Shown: positions 41,301-52,102 of the stretch, piece by piece
Layout of the letters: the number at the start of each line of letters is the position of its first letter
How positions within the stretch are numbered: the stretch's first letter is position 1
NCBI RefSeq assembly: GCF_037975245.1
Contig: NC_092563.1
Span: 19,486,094-19,550,093 of the forward strand
Direction: 5' to 3'
DNA: 64,000 nt
From: Apostichopus japonicus
Lineage: Eukaryota; Echinodermata; Holothuroidea; Aspidochirotida; Stichopodidae
Notes under the pieces: generated by a model
Told to the model about the DNA's origin: nothing
What the model saw: the letters and a program-made list of their open reading frames with translations, nothing else
Databases searched by the model: none
Translations under genes and position numbers: made by a program

Positions 41301-44300
41301 GTTTTAATGAAATACCATAACAGTCCATAAAATAACAAGTGATAAATATCTTTACTAAAATCAGTGGCATGACTAGGCTGGTAAAGCAGGCAAGAATACC
41401 AAGGGGGCCTGAAGTCAAGGACTGAAAAATATGACAACCAATCATGCTGCAGATAATTTTTTAAAACTAAAGATTTTACTCATTCTAAATTATGTCTTAA
41501 AAACAGTTCAGTACTGATACAGAATCTTATCATTATAAGTCCATAACTGCAATGTGATACAAAATATATGTCAATACTATTAAATGGAATTTTAAGAAAA
41601 CTAATACAGAAACTATAGAAGCTTGCATGACAAACTTATGTCTCTTATGGGATTATGGTAATATTAGATCAACGTTGTATAATTTTTAATTCTTACTATT
41701 CTGAGGACATGGAACTGGTGAAATGTTATGGAATCACTGTACACGATGAATGTGATTTAAGGTTTTATTAATGTACCAACATTTATCTATGGCTGAACAA
41801 AACATAAGAATGCAATCAGTTGATTTGTTAAATGTTATATATCGTGAACATTGCTATTAAAGTTTGATTTTTTAATCTCTTAAAACTTGAAGGATGTGGA
41901 AACTGGTGAAAAGTTACAGAAGTATGAGGGCCATCGTGACGTCATCAGTCAGTGTCACATGAACTCAGATGCGACCAATTTTGCCTCGGGATCTTGGGAC
42001 AAAACAGTGAATTACTGGGATACTGAAACAGGCAAGATATTGGTAAGTCAGAATTTACTGAGACATTTAACTGTTTTTTAATGGTCGGAAGAAGCTGGGG
42101 AAAATAATTACTGTACCTTAATTACTGATAGTATTTTCTGATTATGCAGCCATAATATTTATCCTTTTTAACATGCTGTGCCAGTTCTAAAGTTTATAAG
42201 TGGTAGAGGGGTCATGTTAAAGCAGTTAAAAGCCTTGGTTTTATCCTTTTTTATGTTGGTCAGATTTACAGAGCAAAGAGTTTCGATAACACTGGTCAGA
42301 ATTTAGCATGGAATCACTTATTGGACTGGAATTGTGTATGATTCTAACCTAGCAAGCTTATTTACTCACACATACAGCACCCCTCCATCTTAAAAAAACA
42401 TCAGAATGGGCTGCTGTACCTATGTCTTCCCTTTGACCCCCAAGTGTGAGTTTATATGAAACATTTCAACACCCAATGCAGAGAATAATTTATCCGGAAT
42501 TGCATCGCAAAATGCTATGGAAAACGGTCAAACTGCTAGATAAGTGCAAAGATGTAAAACAGTTTTTAACACAAAGAGCTCAGTGCTTAACATCTGCTAC
42601 ACAATATTTGATTGCTAAATTATATTCCTGCAATGCAATTTTAAAACCCACTGTTTGAAGCTCTGGGTATAAGTGTGCATTATGCCTTTATTTATATAGA
42701 CAGATACTAATTTATTTTATCTAATTTTTCATCATAAATACCCCCGTTTTGTTTTTATATTCAAGTGGACAGGTTCCCTAGAAGGAATAGTGACATGTTG
42801 TCAGCTTTCACACTCTGGCAAGTTTGCTGCTGTTGGCTCAGATTTGGAGAATGCTTTGACAATCTGGGACACATCAGAGGGTAAAATCATCCACAAAATG
42901 CAGAGTAAGTACAGTAGGATTCATGTAGGGAACTTTGTATGTACATTGATTATCTAGTTTTACAAAAGGTTATCATACCTTAACTGAAGTAAGGAGGTCA
43001 TGTTGATGATCTGGCAAAGGGCTCTACCCTAATTGTGCATTGGTGGGGGGGGGAGGGGGATTCATTGTGAAGAATACCTAAACGAAACTGGTACCAATAG
43101 ATAACAGATGAACATTCTTCAGTTTGAAAAAAAATTGAAACATTTTCAGTTACTTATTTTAAGACATGACCCCTCATTAAACTGCTACACATGGATGCTT
43201 TAGAGGCTTTATTCCCCCTTGTAGATATCACATGTAGGGTTGGATGATAAAATTGCCCATAATCTGTTTCATTTGCTACTGCATGCGTCTTTGCACAGAT
43301 CTCTAGAGCCAGCCACACACTGGTACCCAAACTGCACAAATTTGGATTAAACTTGACCGCTGCTACCTAGTGTTTGACAATCCTTAGTTACTCCTCAAGG
43401 GTGATTAGTCTTACAACTGACGCCTGCAAACTAAACAAATTAATGAACACACAGAATAATTGTTTCATTTCAATAAATGAATCTCATGTAGCTCACATTC
43501 AAAATGACTTCCCTCTCATTCGTTACCTATGTTTTAACTAGGCAATTGGTAACTAGGAGACTGGCAATCGGGAGATTGCTACCGTTGAGTTTCCACGACT
43601 GAAGTGGGCACGAACTCAAGACTGGGCAAAATCTTGATCATTCATAGTCTTAAGCTCGACTATCTTTGACTATCCACAACTCTCCACCTTACGACCTTCG
43701 AGTCGATTCGAGCCATCTTAATAACAAAGTAACTAAATCTTCTTTTTATTATTCTCTTTGAAATTTTCCCATATTCTACAGATCATCACAAAAGTACTCC
43801 TACCTCTTTGACATTTTCTCCAAATGACGACAGGATTTGCACCACATCAATGGACGGCTGTACAAAGATGTGGGATTTGCACAGCCACAAAGTAACTGTG
43901 CAATTCAGGTATGAAAAAAGAAGTATTGGGTTTATATTGGTATGCGAACAAAAATAAAATTGGCTTAGTTGAGAAGAGACCTATGTGACACCAAATTCAT
44001 TTCGAAAAGTAAGCGGGGGGGGGGGGGGGGAGAAAGGGCAAAGCAGTACTGTAGGGAATGCTTGTAACAAATTAATTTGATGTTTAATCAGGTTGTGACT
44101 GTATTGTTGCTGCATTTTGATTCCATGAAATAAAGTGCAGACCTGTAGGTCAACTATGAAGCAAACAACTTGAACAAGTATGAATCAAATTTACATAGTT
44201 GTATCGTGTTCACATTGCATCAGTTCCTAGTAGTAGTTCCCTGTAGGGTTAATCATGGTCGGTTGAAATTGATAGGGGAGAGGGGCTGAGGTGTGGATCA

Positions 44301-47300
44301 AACAGCCCTAAGGACAGCCATTGAGCACATGCATGCATCGTTGTCTTCACTACAGTATCTTATTTCAGCCTTTGAAGAAGATCCTGCTAGGATCGAAATG
44401 TCAGGCGAACTTACTTTCACACACTACAGTATCTTCAAAGTACTGAGTTGGAAGCAATCATGCATTGCAGGCACAAAGAAACTGTGCATGAATTAGTATA
44501 GGGTTTACTATAAGTTTGTTGTTCTGCAAGTTTCTTGTTAATTGCCATTTCTGTGATTTTCTAATGTGATGCACTAGTAATGAACATCTTTCATTTGGTT
44601 TGCATTTCAGTGGACATATCAACGTAGTGTCCAGTTGTTGCTTTGATAAGGAAGAAAGAAACCTCTGCACAGGCTCCTGGGACAAGCATATGAAAGTCTG
44701 GGATGTGTCATGTGGGACTTTCCGTACTCAAGGACCCCTGACCTTAAGTAAGGGTCATGAGGGGTGCATCAGCTCTTGTGTTTTCAGTGATGATGGTAAG
44801 GTTTCTGTTGATATTAACATTCATCATTTTTATCTCTCCAAATATGCTAATAGGTCATATCTAACGTTTGCCCTTCCATTAAACTATCTGAACACCCCTC
44901 AAATTCTATAATGTCTGAATCATTTTGATGGTAAACATTTATGATTAGCATTTTTCAGATCTAAGTTAGTTATTACAACCATTGAAAAAGGAAAAAAGGT
45001 GTTGAATAAAAACCAAGAGATTTATCTGCAATAATAGTTTCTACTCGTCATGTTAATAAACCAAAGACTGTTGTCACTACAGTGATGTGCATGACTAATG
45101 GCATTAAAGCTGCTAGTAGCACAATGCTGTCCAAATTCAGTCATTTGAAGAAGAAAAAATCAATTAAACAAATGCAAAATTTGTCAGCACTTTTGATTTA
45201 CTGTGAACCTACAAACCAGTTATGATCCTGTTTCTAGGGAGTATTAATACCCCTAGTACCATTCCTTAATTGTGTTGATGCTGTAAATTTGTTTGCAGAG
45301 GAAGCATGACAGATACATCAGCACAAATGATACTGTTTGCTTGTTGGTCTAGTGTCGCACAAAATGCTTCATACTTGTTTTTTTTTTAACTATGTAGATG
45401 ACAATTACAATTGTCAATCCATAGCCTTTACCCAACCATAGCAGAATAGTGCTGCAGCAATATTACAGTATCGGCAATATATATCTACGTTTGATTAAAG
45501 ACATCATATGCCTAAACAATATTGTGATATTTGAATTGACAATCACATGCGCAAAACCAGACATTTTGGGGAATAAAATCAAAGTAGTTACGTAACAAAC
45601 TATGTCATGAATCACAGATTTTGTTTCAGCAAATATTTAATTAGAAAATCATATTTAACTAGCATTGTAAGGTGGTGCCTTAATTATATTTTATGCTGGT
45701 TGTGATGATTTTAACTGAGGTATTGTCTTTTATGTTTACTATGATTTGGTTGGAAAATGGACCATCAGAAATGAGAAACTGTGGTAATCACATACATTGT
45801 CTTATTTTCATGGTGACATTTGGCCTAAGTTTTGGGGAGAAGAAAACTCACAATGTATTTAAGTCATGGAAAATTTCATATCGCAACAACTCTATAGGCG
45901 ATGAACATTGACCTTTAACTTACTTTCTTTAATTTATATTAATATAATAATTTGATTGGAACTTTTCTTTTTTAAATATAAAATTTAGTTTGATTGCAGT
46001 TCTCTAGAAATCAAATTGAGAACACCATATTTCATTACCTACTTTGGTCTTCTGACATCTAGGTTCTATGCTAGCTTCAGGTTCATATGACACTACCGTG
46101 GTGGTCTGGGATATGGAAACCTTTGCACCAAAGTTGACCTTAAAGGTATTTTATTATACTACACAGTTTTGTCTGCTAGTAGGTGAGAATTAAATGAAGA
46201 GCAGGTTCTGTCTCTAAGTATATATAGGAATTTTTGAATGTTTGGTGAACTTTTAGAAAGGTATGTAACAGCAATAGAATAATAGTCATCATCATTGCAG
46301 TTGAGATGAAAACAGCTTTGTATTGGTTTCTCTTTCTTTAATACACAAATAACTTTATCCACAATGGAGAAGAAAAGTCATACAAAAATAACTGCATTTT
46401 GTTGTAACCTTTCACCAGTACACATTGACAACAATAATCAAAAAGGAAGTTAAACTGTTGAAGAACTACTGCCATGGTATCATCATAGGCCACCCTATGT
46501 GATCCATTTCTTGAATAAGAAAATGTTAATCTAGATTAAGTAAATCCCCTTCCAACAACTTTACAGTGAGGAATAAGATATTTTTGTTTGTTTTTCACAG
46601 GATTGTGCACAATATTTTCGTTGCCATTGCAAATGTCACATTGTCTACCACTGTTATCAGGCCATGTAAGTGCTATGTAGGTCTACTCTACATGCATAAC
46701 TTCTTCAATTATAGGAAGTTGGAACCATCATGATTTCAATCAAACCTGACTGTTTATTAATTCTCTCCTAGGGCCATGAGGACTGGGTCACTGACGTGGA
46801 GTTTAGCAAAGACAGCAAAACGGTACTGTCATGTTCCAAAGACAAAACTCTGAGGGTTTGGAACGTCTCGGATAGCGATAGTATTCCGGTAGTCTTAGAG
46901 AGTAAGAGAAGCATGGGACTCAGAATCGTTAAGGTAAGTTAAGCATCATACAATATAGCGTCATGAATGGTGAAACTGATATTATATAAAGCAGCATTAT
47001 GAATGCTGAAACTTAAGTTTCAGCAATTATATCATAAGTAGCATTATGAATGCTGAAACTGATATCATACATAGTAGCGTTAGGTATGCTGAAACTGATA
47101 TCATACATAGTAGCGTTAGGTATGCTGAAACTGATATCATATAAAGCAGCATTATGAATGCTGAAACTGATATCATAAGTGGCATGAGGAATGCTGAAAC
47201 TGATATCATAGAAACTAGCATTATGAATGCAGAAACCGATATCATAGAAAGTAGCATTATGAATGCTGAAACTGATATCATATGAAACAATCACAATTGC

Positions 47301-47860
47301 TATCCTCACCCAGCTTGGCACAAGAGTAGATGGAGGGGGTGAGATGTATTGAGAAATAACCACAGTTCTCCCATGTAAATTGAGTAAACTGCTACTTTTT
47401 CAAATAAATATGTAGTTCTGCTGGCTGTAGTAAAAGTTTGATCCAGCATTATTTGATAAAATGACGTAATGTAGTTATCATCTTATACCTTCTGTTCTTG
47501 GGTGAATATTTATCTAAATAGTTATAGGTTGATGTTACGACAGACTTTAAGTGACTACTGATTCAAATTGGAAATGAGTCCTCAGTCAGTTAAGAGTATT
47601 CTAGCTAGTAAGCTATTGGTCAATTCATTTCAAATGGATTTGTTTTATCGGCCTTTCATATGAATAAGTTATAGTGACCGAATCCCTCTAACCATTTCAC
47701 TCTTTATTTGTTATATCAGTGTAAGGAGTGCCGTAAACCATTCTCCATATCCCAGTTGGAAGACGCGACCGTGCAGCACATGTGTGTCTTCTGTCGTCTC
47801 CAAGCAAGTCGCAATGTTCCATCCTTCAGAGAAGAGGCTCTCATGGAAATGCCAGGCTGA
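38316..47860 (+). CDS. WDR88: WDR88, WD repeat domain 88
   Basis: WD40-repeat protein of unknown molecular role (the mammalian WDR88/PQWD family). Exons are 38316-38423, 40585-40695, 41893-42042, 42766-42904, 43782-43908, 44611-44795, 46063-46145, 46772-46933 and 47720-47860, all GT/AG and in phase, giving 401 residues. An acidic N terminus (MSDEEDIDPLALEVAEEISE) precedes seven WD units: RGH...TAVWD, EGH...NYWD, a GH-less third ending LTIWD, a fourth ending KMWD, SGH...KVWD, KGH...VVWD and KGH...RVWN, enough for one seven-bladed propeller. The sequence then reads MGLRIVKCKEC, with C356, C359, C377 and C380 spaced like a small zinc ribbon. The MGLRIVKC and CVFCRL segments also occur in vertebrate WDR88, which supports the name. 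The N-terminal exon is less certain than the rest. Intron 1 holds an antisense LINE. Confidence 0.9.
38936..40375 (-). mobile_element. 5'-truncated L2/CR1-type non-LTR retrotransposon
   Basis: The minus strand encodes the C-terminal half of a LINE reverse transcriptase: DTVDHDILL, VPQGSCAGPVLF, the catalytic MGYADDHALYL (YADD), then LKMNDTKTEFLIFG, LGVYLDNTLSM and FDYCNSLFYGLP. In another frame LQRVQNMAARIIL and LHWLPIKDRIDFKILSLTYK follow, so a one-base frameshift at about 39640-39655 breaks it. The 3' end has AGCGCCATAG and GTGCGCTTTAG followed by an AATAATAATA-type tail at 38941-38951, typical of this clade. The 5' side is truncated near DLHTDTVDHD; endonuclease and ORF1 are absent. It lies antisense in WDR88 intron 1. 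Confidence 0.9.
39247..40418 (-). pseudogene. Broken reverse transcriptase frame of the LINE copy
   Basis: Two overlapping minus-strand frames (40418-39603 and 39624-39247) together cover the palm, thumb and C-terminal RT region. The upstream frame runs into non-homologous SLPLISYSVYK after GLPS, while the homologous NKLQRVQN resumes in another frame, so an indel separates them. With no 5' part, the copy cannot be autonomous. Confidence 0.88.
40363..40454. repeat. 46-bp tandem duplication at the LINE 5' border
   Basis: TCGCAGGCATGTGACAGGTA at 40363 and TCGCAGGCATATGACAGGTG at 40409 begin two adjacent 46-bp units, each ending AATGGTCA. The duplication straddles the point where LINE homology ends. 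Confidence 0.85.
44367..44408 (+). repeat. Dispersed AAGAAGATCCTGCTAGGATC motif, copy 2
   Basis: GCCTTTGAAGAAGATCCTG then CTAGGATCGAAATGTCAGGC, near-identical to the reverse complement of 18728-18768. It lies in WDR88 intron 5. Confidence 0.65.
46945..47285. repeat. Minisatellite of about 35 bp in WDR88 intron 8
   Basis: About nine units built on ATGCTGAAACTGATATCATA followed by a variable AAGCAGCATTATGA, CATAGTAGCGTTAGGT or AGTGGCATGAGGA spacer. It starts just after the donor at 46933. Repetitive minus-strand frames across it (MISVSAFI type) are artefacts. Confidence 0.93.
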
Positions 47861-48998
47861 TACCAACAGAAGCGGCAAGAAGAGGAGAGCAGGTTGTATT
47901 TATTAGAAGCAACCGATTCTGAGACCAGTTGAGACATCTTTTGGGAATTGTCTCATTTCAGAAGATCGGGAAATGATGAGACAGACTTATCCATTTCTGA
48001 CCGTCCCTTTGGATTGTAGATGGTCGACAGAGAAAAGGCATCGGTGTGCTTGTAGTCTGTAGAACACGCTGGTTTCAGTTTCAAATAATGTAACAGAGAA
48101 CATAATGCACACAGTTATGTATACTTTACAATTGACCATTGGTGCTACTGTATAGTAATACCATGAGCCGGTTTTCTATTTGGAAAAATTGAAGACAAAT
48201 TGCAGGTTTACCCCAGATATAGGTAACTATTGCAGGAATTACTGACCAATATACCCCAAACACAAACACTAGGCTGCCATGTAACTGAATGTTATATGCA
48301 AACCATGTGGTAGTAAAAACTGGGACTTGTGGATGTTGAGGCTTCCCCCACAAAGTGGGATTTGAAACAGAATGCTTCAAATAGCAATGAACTGTGTGCT
48401 GTCTTTATTCTTTATTTACCATCAGTCTTGTGTCATTAATGATACAGTCTGCTGCGGATGGTAACATGTCAGTTAGATAATACTAGCCTGAGAATGTTCA
48501 CATTGGCTATGAAGGTTCCATTGGTTTCTAATGATTCTTGTAATGTTGAACCTATCTTGGTTATTATGAGTTTATAACTAAATAACAAACCTGCAGAGTA
48601 CATTCGAAACAACGATAGTTCTTATTTATTATTATTTAGGCAAATTTAATTAGTACACATGGTTTTGAAATAATTATAAAAAGACAAAGAAATAGAAAAT
48701 GTGGAAAGAACTTACCACTAATCAGTGACTAATCTAAACATGCGACATTTGCAAGCATGAAATGTACAAATGGCAAATATTTGAGAGATATTTATGAATT
48801 ATATTGACAACAAATAGAGGCAGTGGAAGAGGGTTCACTCTGCAGGGCATAACCTTTGAAGGGCAGTGGGACATGTGATTTGAGGGAGCTAGTAACCTCA
48901 ACCCCACCCCCCCCCCCCAAAGTATGAATGTATATAGATTTGAGGCCGACATACTAACAGTTTTACTCCCTGCCAATGTTACTTCAAAGATATATTGA

Positions 48999-49008
48999 AT
49001 AAATAAAA
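48999..49008 (+). terminator. Candidate polyadenylation signals AATAAATAAA for WDR88
   Basis: Two overlapping AATAAA hexamers, the first after the WDR88 stop codon on this strand. Assignment to WDR88 is an inference. Confidence 0.4.
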
Positions 49009-50190
49009 TATGTTAAGAATACAACAATATATTACTTTCTCTGTTTCATTTGGTTTTCTTGGCTATTGTTGTTATTTTGTTTGGAGGGTGGGTGGGTGGG
49101 GGGGGGAAGGGGAAGGTGGTGAGAGTGAAAGTGAGTGAATTATTCCTGGTTAAAGGTTAGTGAGTGATCTAATGTGTATTGCTTATCTAAACTGAAAGGA
49201 GCAAGTACTACACATGATCATAGTTCTGATATTTCATTGCTATAGACTGCTTCGTCAGAGGGAAAGTCCTTGTGAATCTGTTTGCCATACACAGCATTAC
49301 TCGCAGCGTCTTCAGCAATACCATATAGCTCTGATCATGCACTATCCCCCATCTCTTTCTTGGTTCCATGTTTGCTGCCCTCTAAGAAAAGTTGTCAAGT
49401 CATCTTCATAAGCATTGCAATGGACTGGATCTTATCAATATTAAACAGTTTGAAAACAGTATTGTTAAGTAATTTTGAGCAGATAAACAACTTTCCCAGA
49501 TAGGAGCAAACTTGTTCACCCCTCTGCCTTTCACCCCACCAGCTCATGTTCTTCTTAGGCCAGCTTGTTAAAAAACTTTCAAGACCAGAAGCTTCCAAAA
49601 GAAACTTCATGCTCAGTATTCATGAAATCAAGTTTGGCTTATGAATTTCGACAAGTTTACAAAAACTAGATATCTTTTCCGACGTCTGAAAACATTGTGC
49701 GACTCACCAAAAAGTAGCCGCAAAGGATTTGGGGTCGCCTCTGTTTTGAACACCCCATTGCTATAACACTTGTCTGGGATAATAAACTAAAAGTACAGTG
49801 TCAGAGGTTGCTAAATGTGTTGGTATTTTAAATTATTTCGTAACACTCCCCCAAAGCCTGCTCTGATTTCAAAACGTTAATTAGTCAATATGCTCGTGAT
49901 TAATGTTTTCCTCTGAGGTACACACCTTTTCTGTTTATGTTCATCTGTTTTCCTTGCTTTGTTTTATTTTAATAATGCTACACATGCCGAGGAGCTGCTT
50001 TTTCGACTGCTTTTAAGAAAAGAACACCCAGGAAAGAACCTGGTCACGAAAAACCAAACAACGGAACCGACTAATCCGCTTGCAACTCCCGTCCCCTTGC
50101 ATCGAGACTGACTGCATGAGATATCATCGTCACGGGTGTGTATAACGATTCCCGAGAAGGGGAACATCGTGTTACACATGATCTAATTAG

Positions 50191-50482
50191 GCCTGGTTTG
50201 GGCAACCTACGGCCCGCGGGCCACATGCGGCCCGCCAGTGATTGTTTTGCGATTGTTTTTTTGAAAAATGATGCTGTCAGGTAGGCCTATTATCCCCATT
50301 AATTATCAATGTACTGTGTATTGAGATGTTTTTGTGAATACAGATTAAGTACACACCTATTGCTTGGAAGTCCTCGGAATCAAAGGTTTGAAATCAACAG
50401 CAGGTCGTTGGTTAGGTGCGGCCCAGTCAATTTTTCACTCCTTATATCTGGCCCATTCATTCAAAAAGGTTGCCCACCCCTG
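50191..50482. mobile_element. Charlie-like hAT non-autonomous element relic
   Basis: The right end GGTTGCCCACCCCTG (50468-50482) is the reverse complement of the widespread hAT end CAGGGGTGGGCAACC. The left end reads GCCTGGTTTGGGCAACC, a decayed partner. Inside the ends are mirrored GCGGCCC motifs (ACGGCCCGCGGGCC on the left, GGTGCGGCCC on the right). Flanks CTAATTAG and ATTATTAG match at six of eight bases, compatible with a decayed 8-bp target duplication. No transposase frame. Confidence 0.75.
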
Positions 50483-51739
50483 ATTATTAGGCGAAAGGCC
50501 GACAATTCCTTTGCAACATTTACGTCAGTCAGAACAAAGCAATGTGCGTACTGTCTTCATAACTTCCATGCAGCTGGCGAGGCTTTAACAAATATTGTCA
50601 CAAGACTTCTTTAACATATTACATAGGCCTATTATGAATCACAAACAGCTGCTTAAGAGCAAATGTGAGTACAAGGTTATTTCAAATACTGCGGAAGTTC
50701 ACTTACATTTTGGTGGACTGTTACAATTCTAAAATAACATTCATTAAGAAACCAGACAGTCTACATGCGTAGAGTTACTTTAGCTCCCCCTAAACGCATC
50801 TCAATTATAAGCGATTGGTTGATTCCTGTGTAAATTTGAATAACAATGAATGCCGTGACATATGACGTAAATTATTATAAATGGCAGACTAAGTTTCATT
50901 TTGGATGACATGTTACAACAGCTAGCCTATCAGCTGAGATTCTACGAAAAGTGTATTTGGCCGAATTTGGTTTATTAATAAGAATATCACTATCGATGAG
51001 AGCATAAACAGGAAAATGATCTGAAATATCATCAAATGAGAATGCTAGAAGAGAGTAACATTCTTGGGTTTTGGGTTGCCCTCACAGACAGATAGCTAGC
51101 TAGGCTTACCCCTCTGTCCCTATACCGTTTCCGATCCCCTTCCGACTCCACCTGGCCCATACCAAGGCAAGTATACTGTCGGCTTCATAAGAATTGGATG
51201 CACCTGGTAGAAGCGCCCCTCCCCCCCCCCACCCCGCCTTTCACCCGGCTTCGTCGTCATAAGTCGACACCCATTGATTAGCATATGACATTCAATTTTC
51301 TACTCAGAAACTACGTTCGTGTACTTGAGTAAGGTCAGGATTGCCTTTGACTGATTTCCGTTTGTTACTTTGTGGTATATATGCATATCGTCTTATCAGA
51401 TTCTTTGATAGCTGCTATCAGACAAGTAGACAAGTTCTTTTACGATACAGGCCAAAATTAATAAACCTTATGTAAGACTATGTAACCATGTCACCTTCTT
51501 GACCAGTTTTATTGATTGGGTGTCGAAGTCCATAGACAATCATAATACTCACGCGAATTGGCTGGCGAAAGCAGAAATAACTAACAGCTGCGAAATCAAC
51601 CTGGGGATGGGAAGTCGCATGTATCATATGGTGCATGCTTACCTGATCGGCCACTGCCAACCATCTTTAGACTATGCTTTTTTTTAATTCAAAGAGTTGC
51701 AGATTCGTATCATGGCCCGACTGGGTCACTTGTTTTTAC

Positions 51740-51990
51740 AGTTCATCCCTTATGAGATTAATTTCGCCGGTGCCTTCCAATCATAGGTCCCCGGTTCGAG
51801 GCACTCCAATACTAATGTATGTCGTCCAGTTACAGAGTTGTTGACAATTGACAATTCATAAATAATGGACGTTTAATATGAATGTAATTAACAGACTGAC
51901 TTCGGTCAGATTGCGGCTTTGGTAAGCCAATGATGCTTCCAACGAGAGTTCCTGCTTGCATGAGGATCTAAAATACATACATACATACAT
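51740..51990 (+). mobile_element. tRNA-derived SINE with (ATAC)n tail, plus-strand copy
   Basis: A B-box-like GGTTCGAGGC (51793-51802) is followed by GTCGTCCAGTTACAGAG, GACTGACTTCGGTCAG, AGTTCCTGCTTGCA and a (ATAC)n tail. It is homologous to the reverse complement of 52540-52794. Its A-box region is degraded. Confidence 0.8.
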
Positions 51991-52091
51991 TTCATAACTC
52001 TTTGCCGCATGAACAGTGGATGAATTGCAGTTCGTGTGGCAACGTAAGGTTTGATGAGCTTAATTTTTAGCTACGTGTTCCCTACTCTTGT

Positions 52092-52102
52092 CAAGATGGC
52101 GG
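52092..52102 (+). promoter_or_regulatory. YY1-type motif over the IPO4 start codon
   Basis: CAAGATGGCGGCT places the ATG inside the AAGATGGCGGC consensus known for YY1 sites near transcription starts. It also gives a strong initiation context (A at -3, G at +4). The regulatory role is inferred from motif identity and position. Confidence 0.5.

Larger units (their letters stand above)
47861..52095. other. WDR88 3' UTR and intergenic DNA up to IPO4
   Basis: No further exon recognised. The first AATAAA pair after the WDR88 stop is at 48999-49008, giving a possible 1.15-kb 3' UTR. Beyond it lie a G-run (49081-49120), the Charlie-like hAT relic (50191-50482), a C-run (51211-51230) and a plus-strand SINE (51740-51990) about 100 bp upstream of IPO4 exon 1. 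Confidence 0.5.

Noticed and set aside
46612-46665. Possible extra WDR88 exon after CAG at 46599-46601
   Set aside because: Exons 46063-46145 and 46772-46933 already join in phase to make an unbroken LKGHEDW blade; an insert would disrupt the propeller.
47013-47363. 116-codon minus-strand frame with repeated YDISFSI units
   Set aside because: Product of the 35-bp minisatellite; no homology and no start context.
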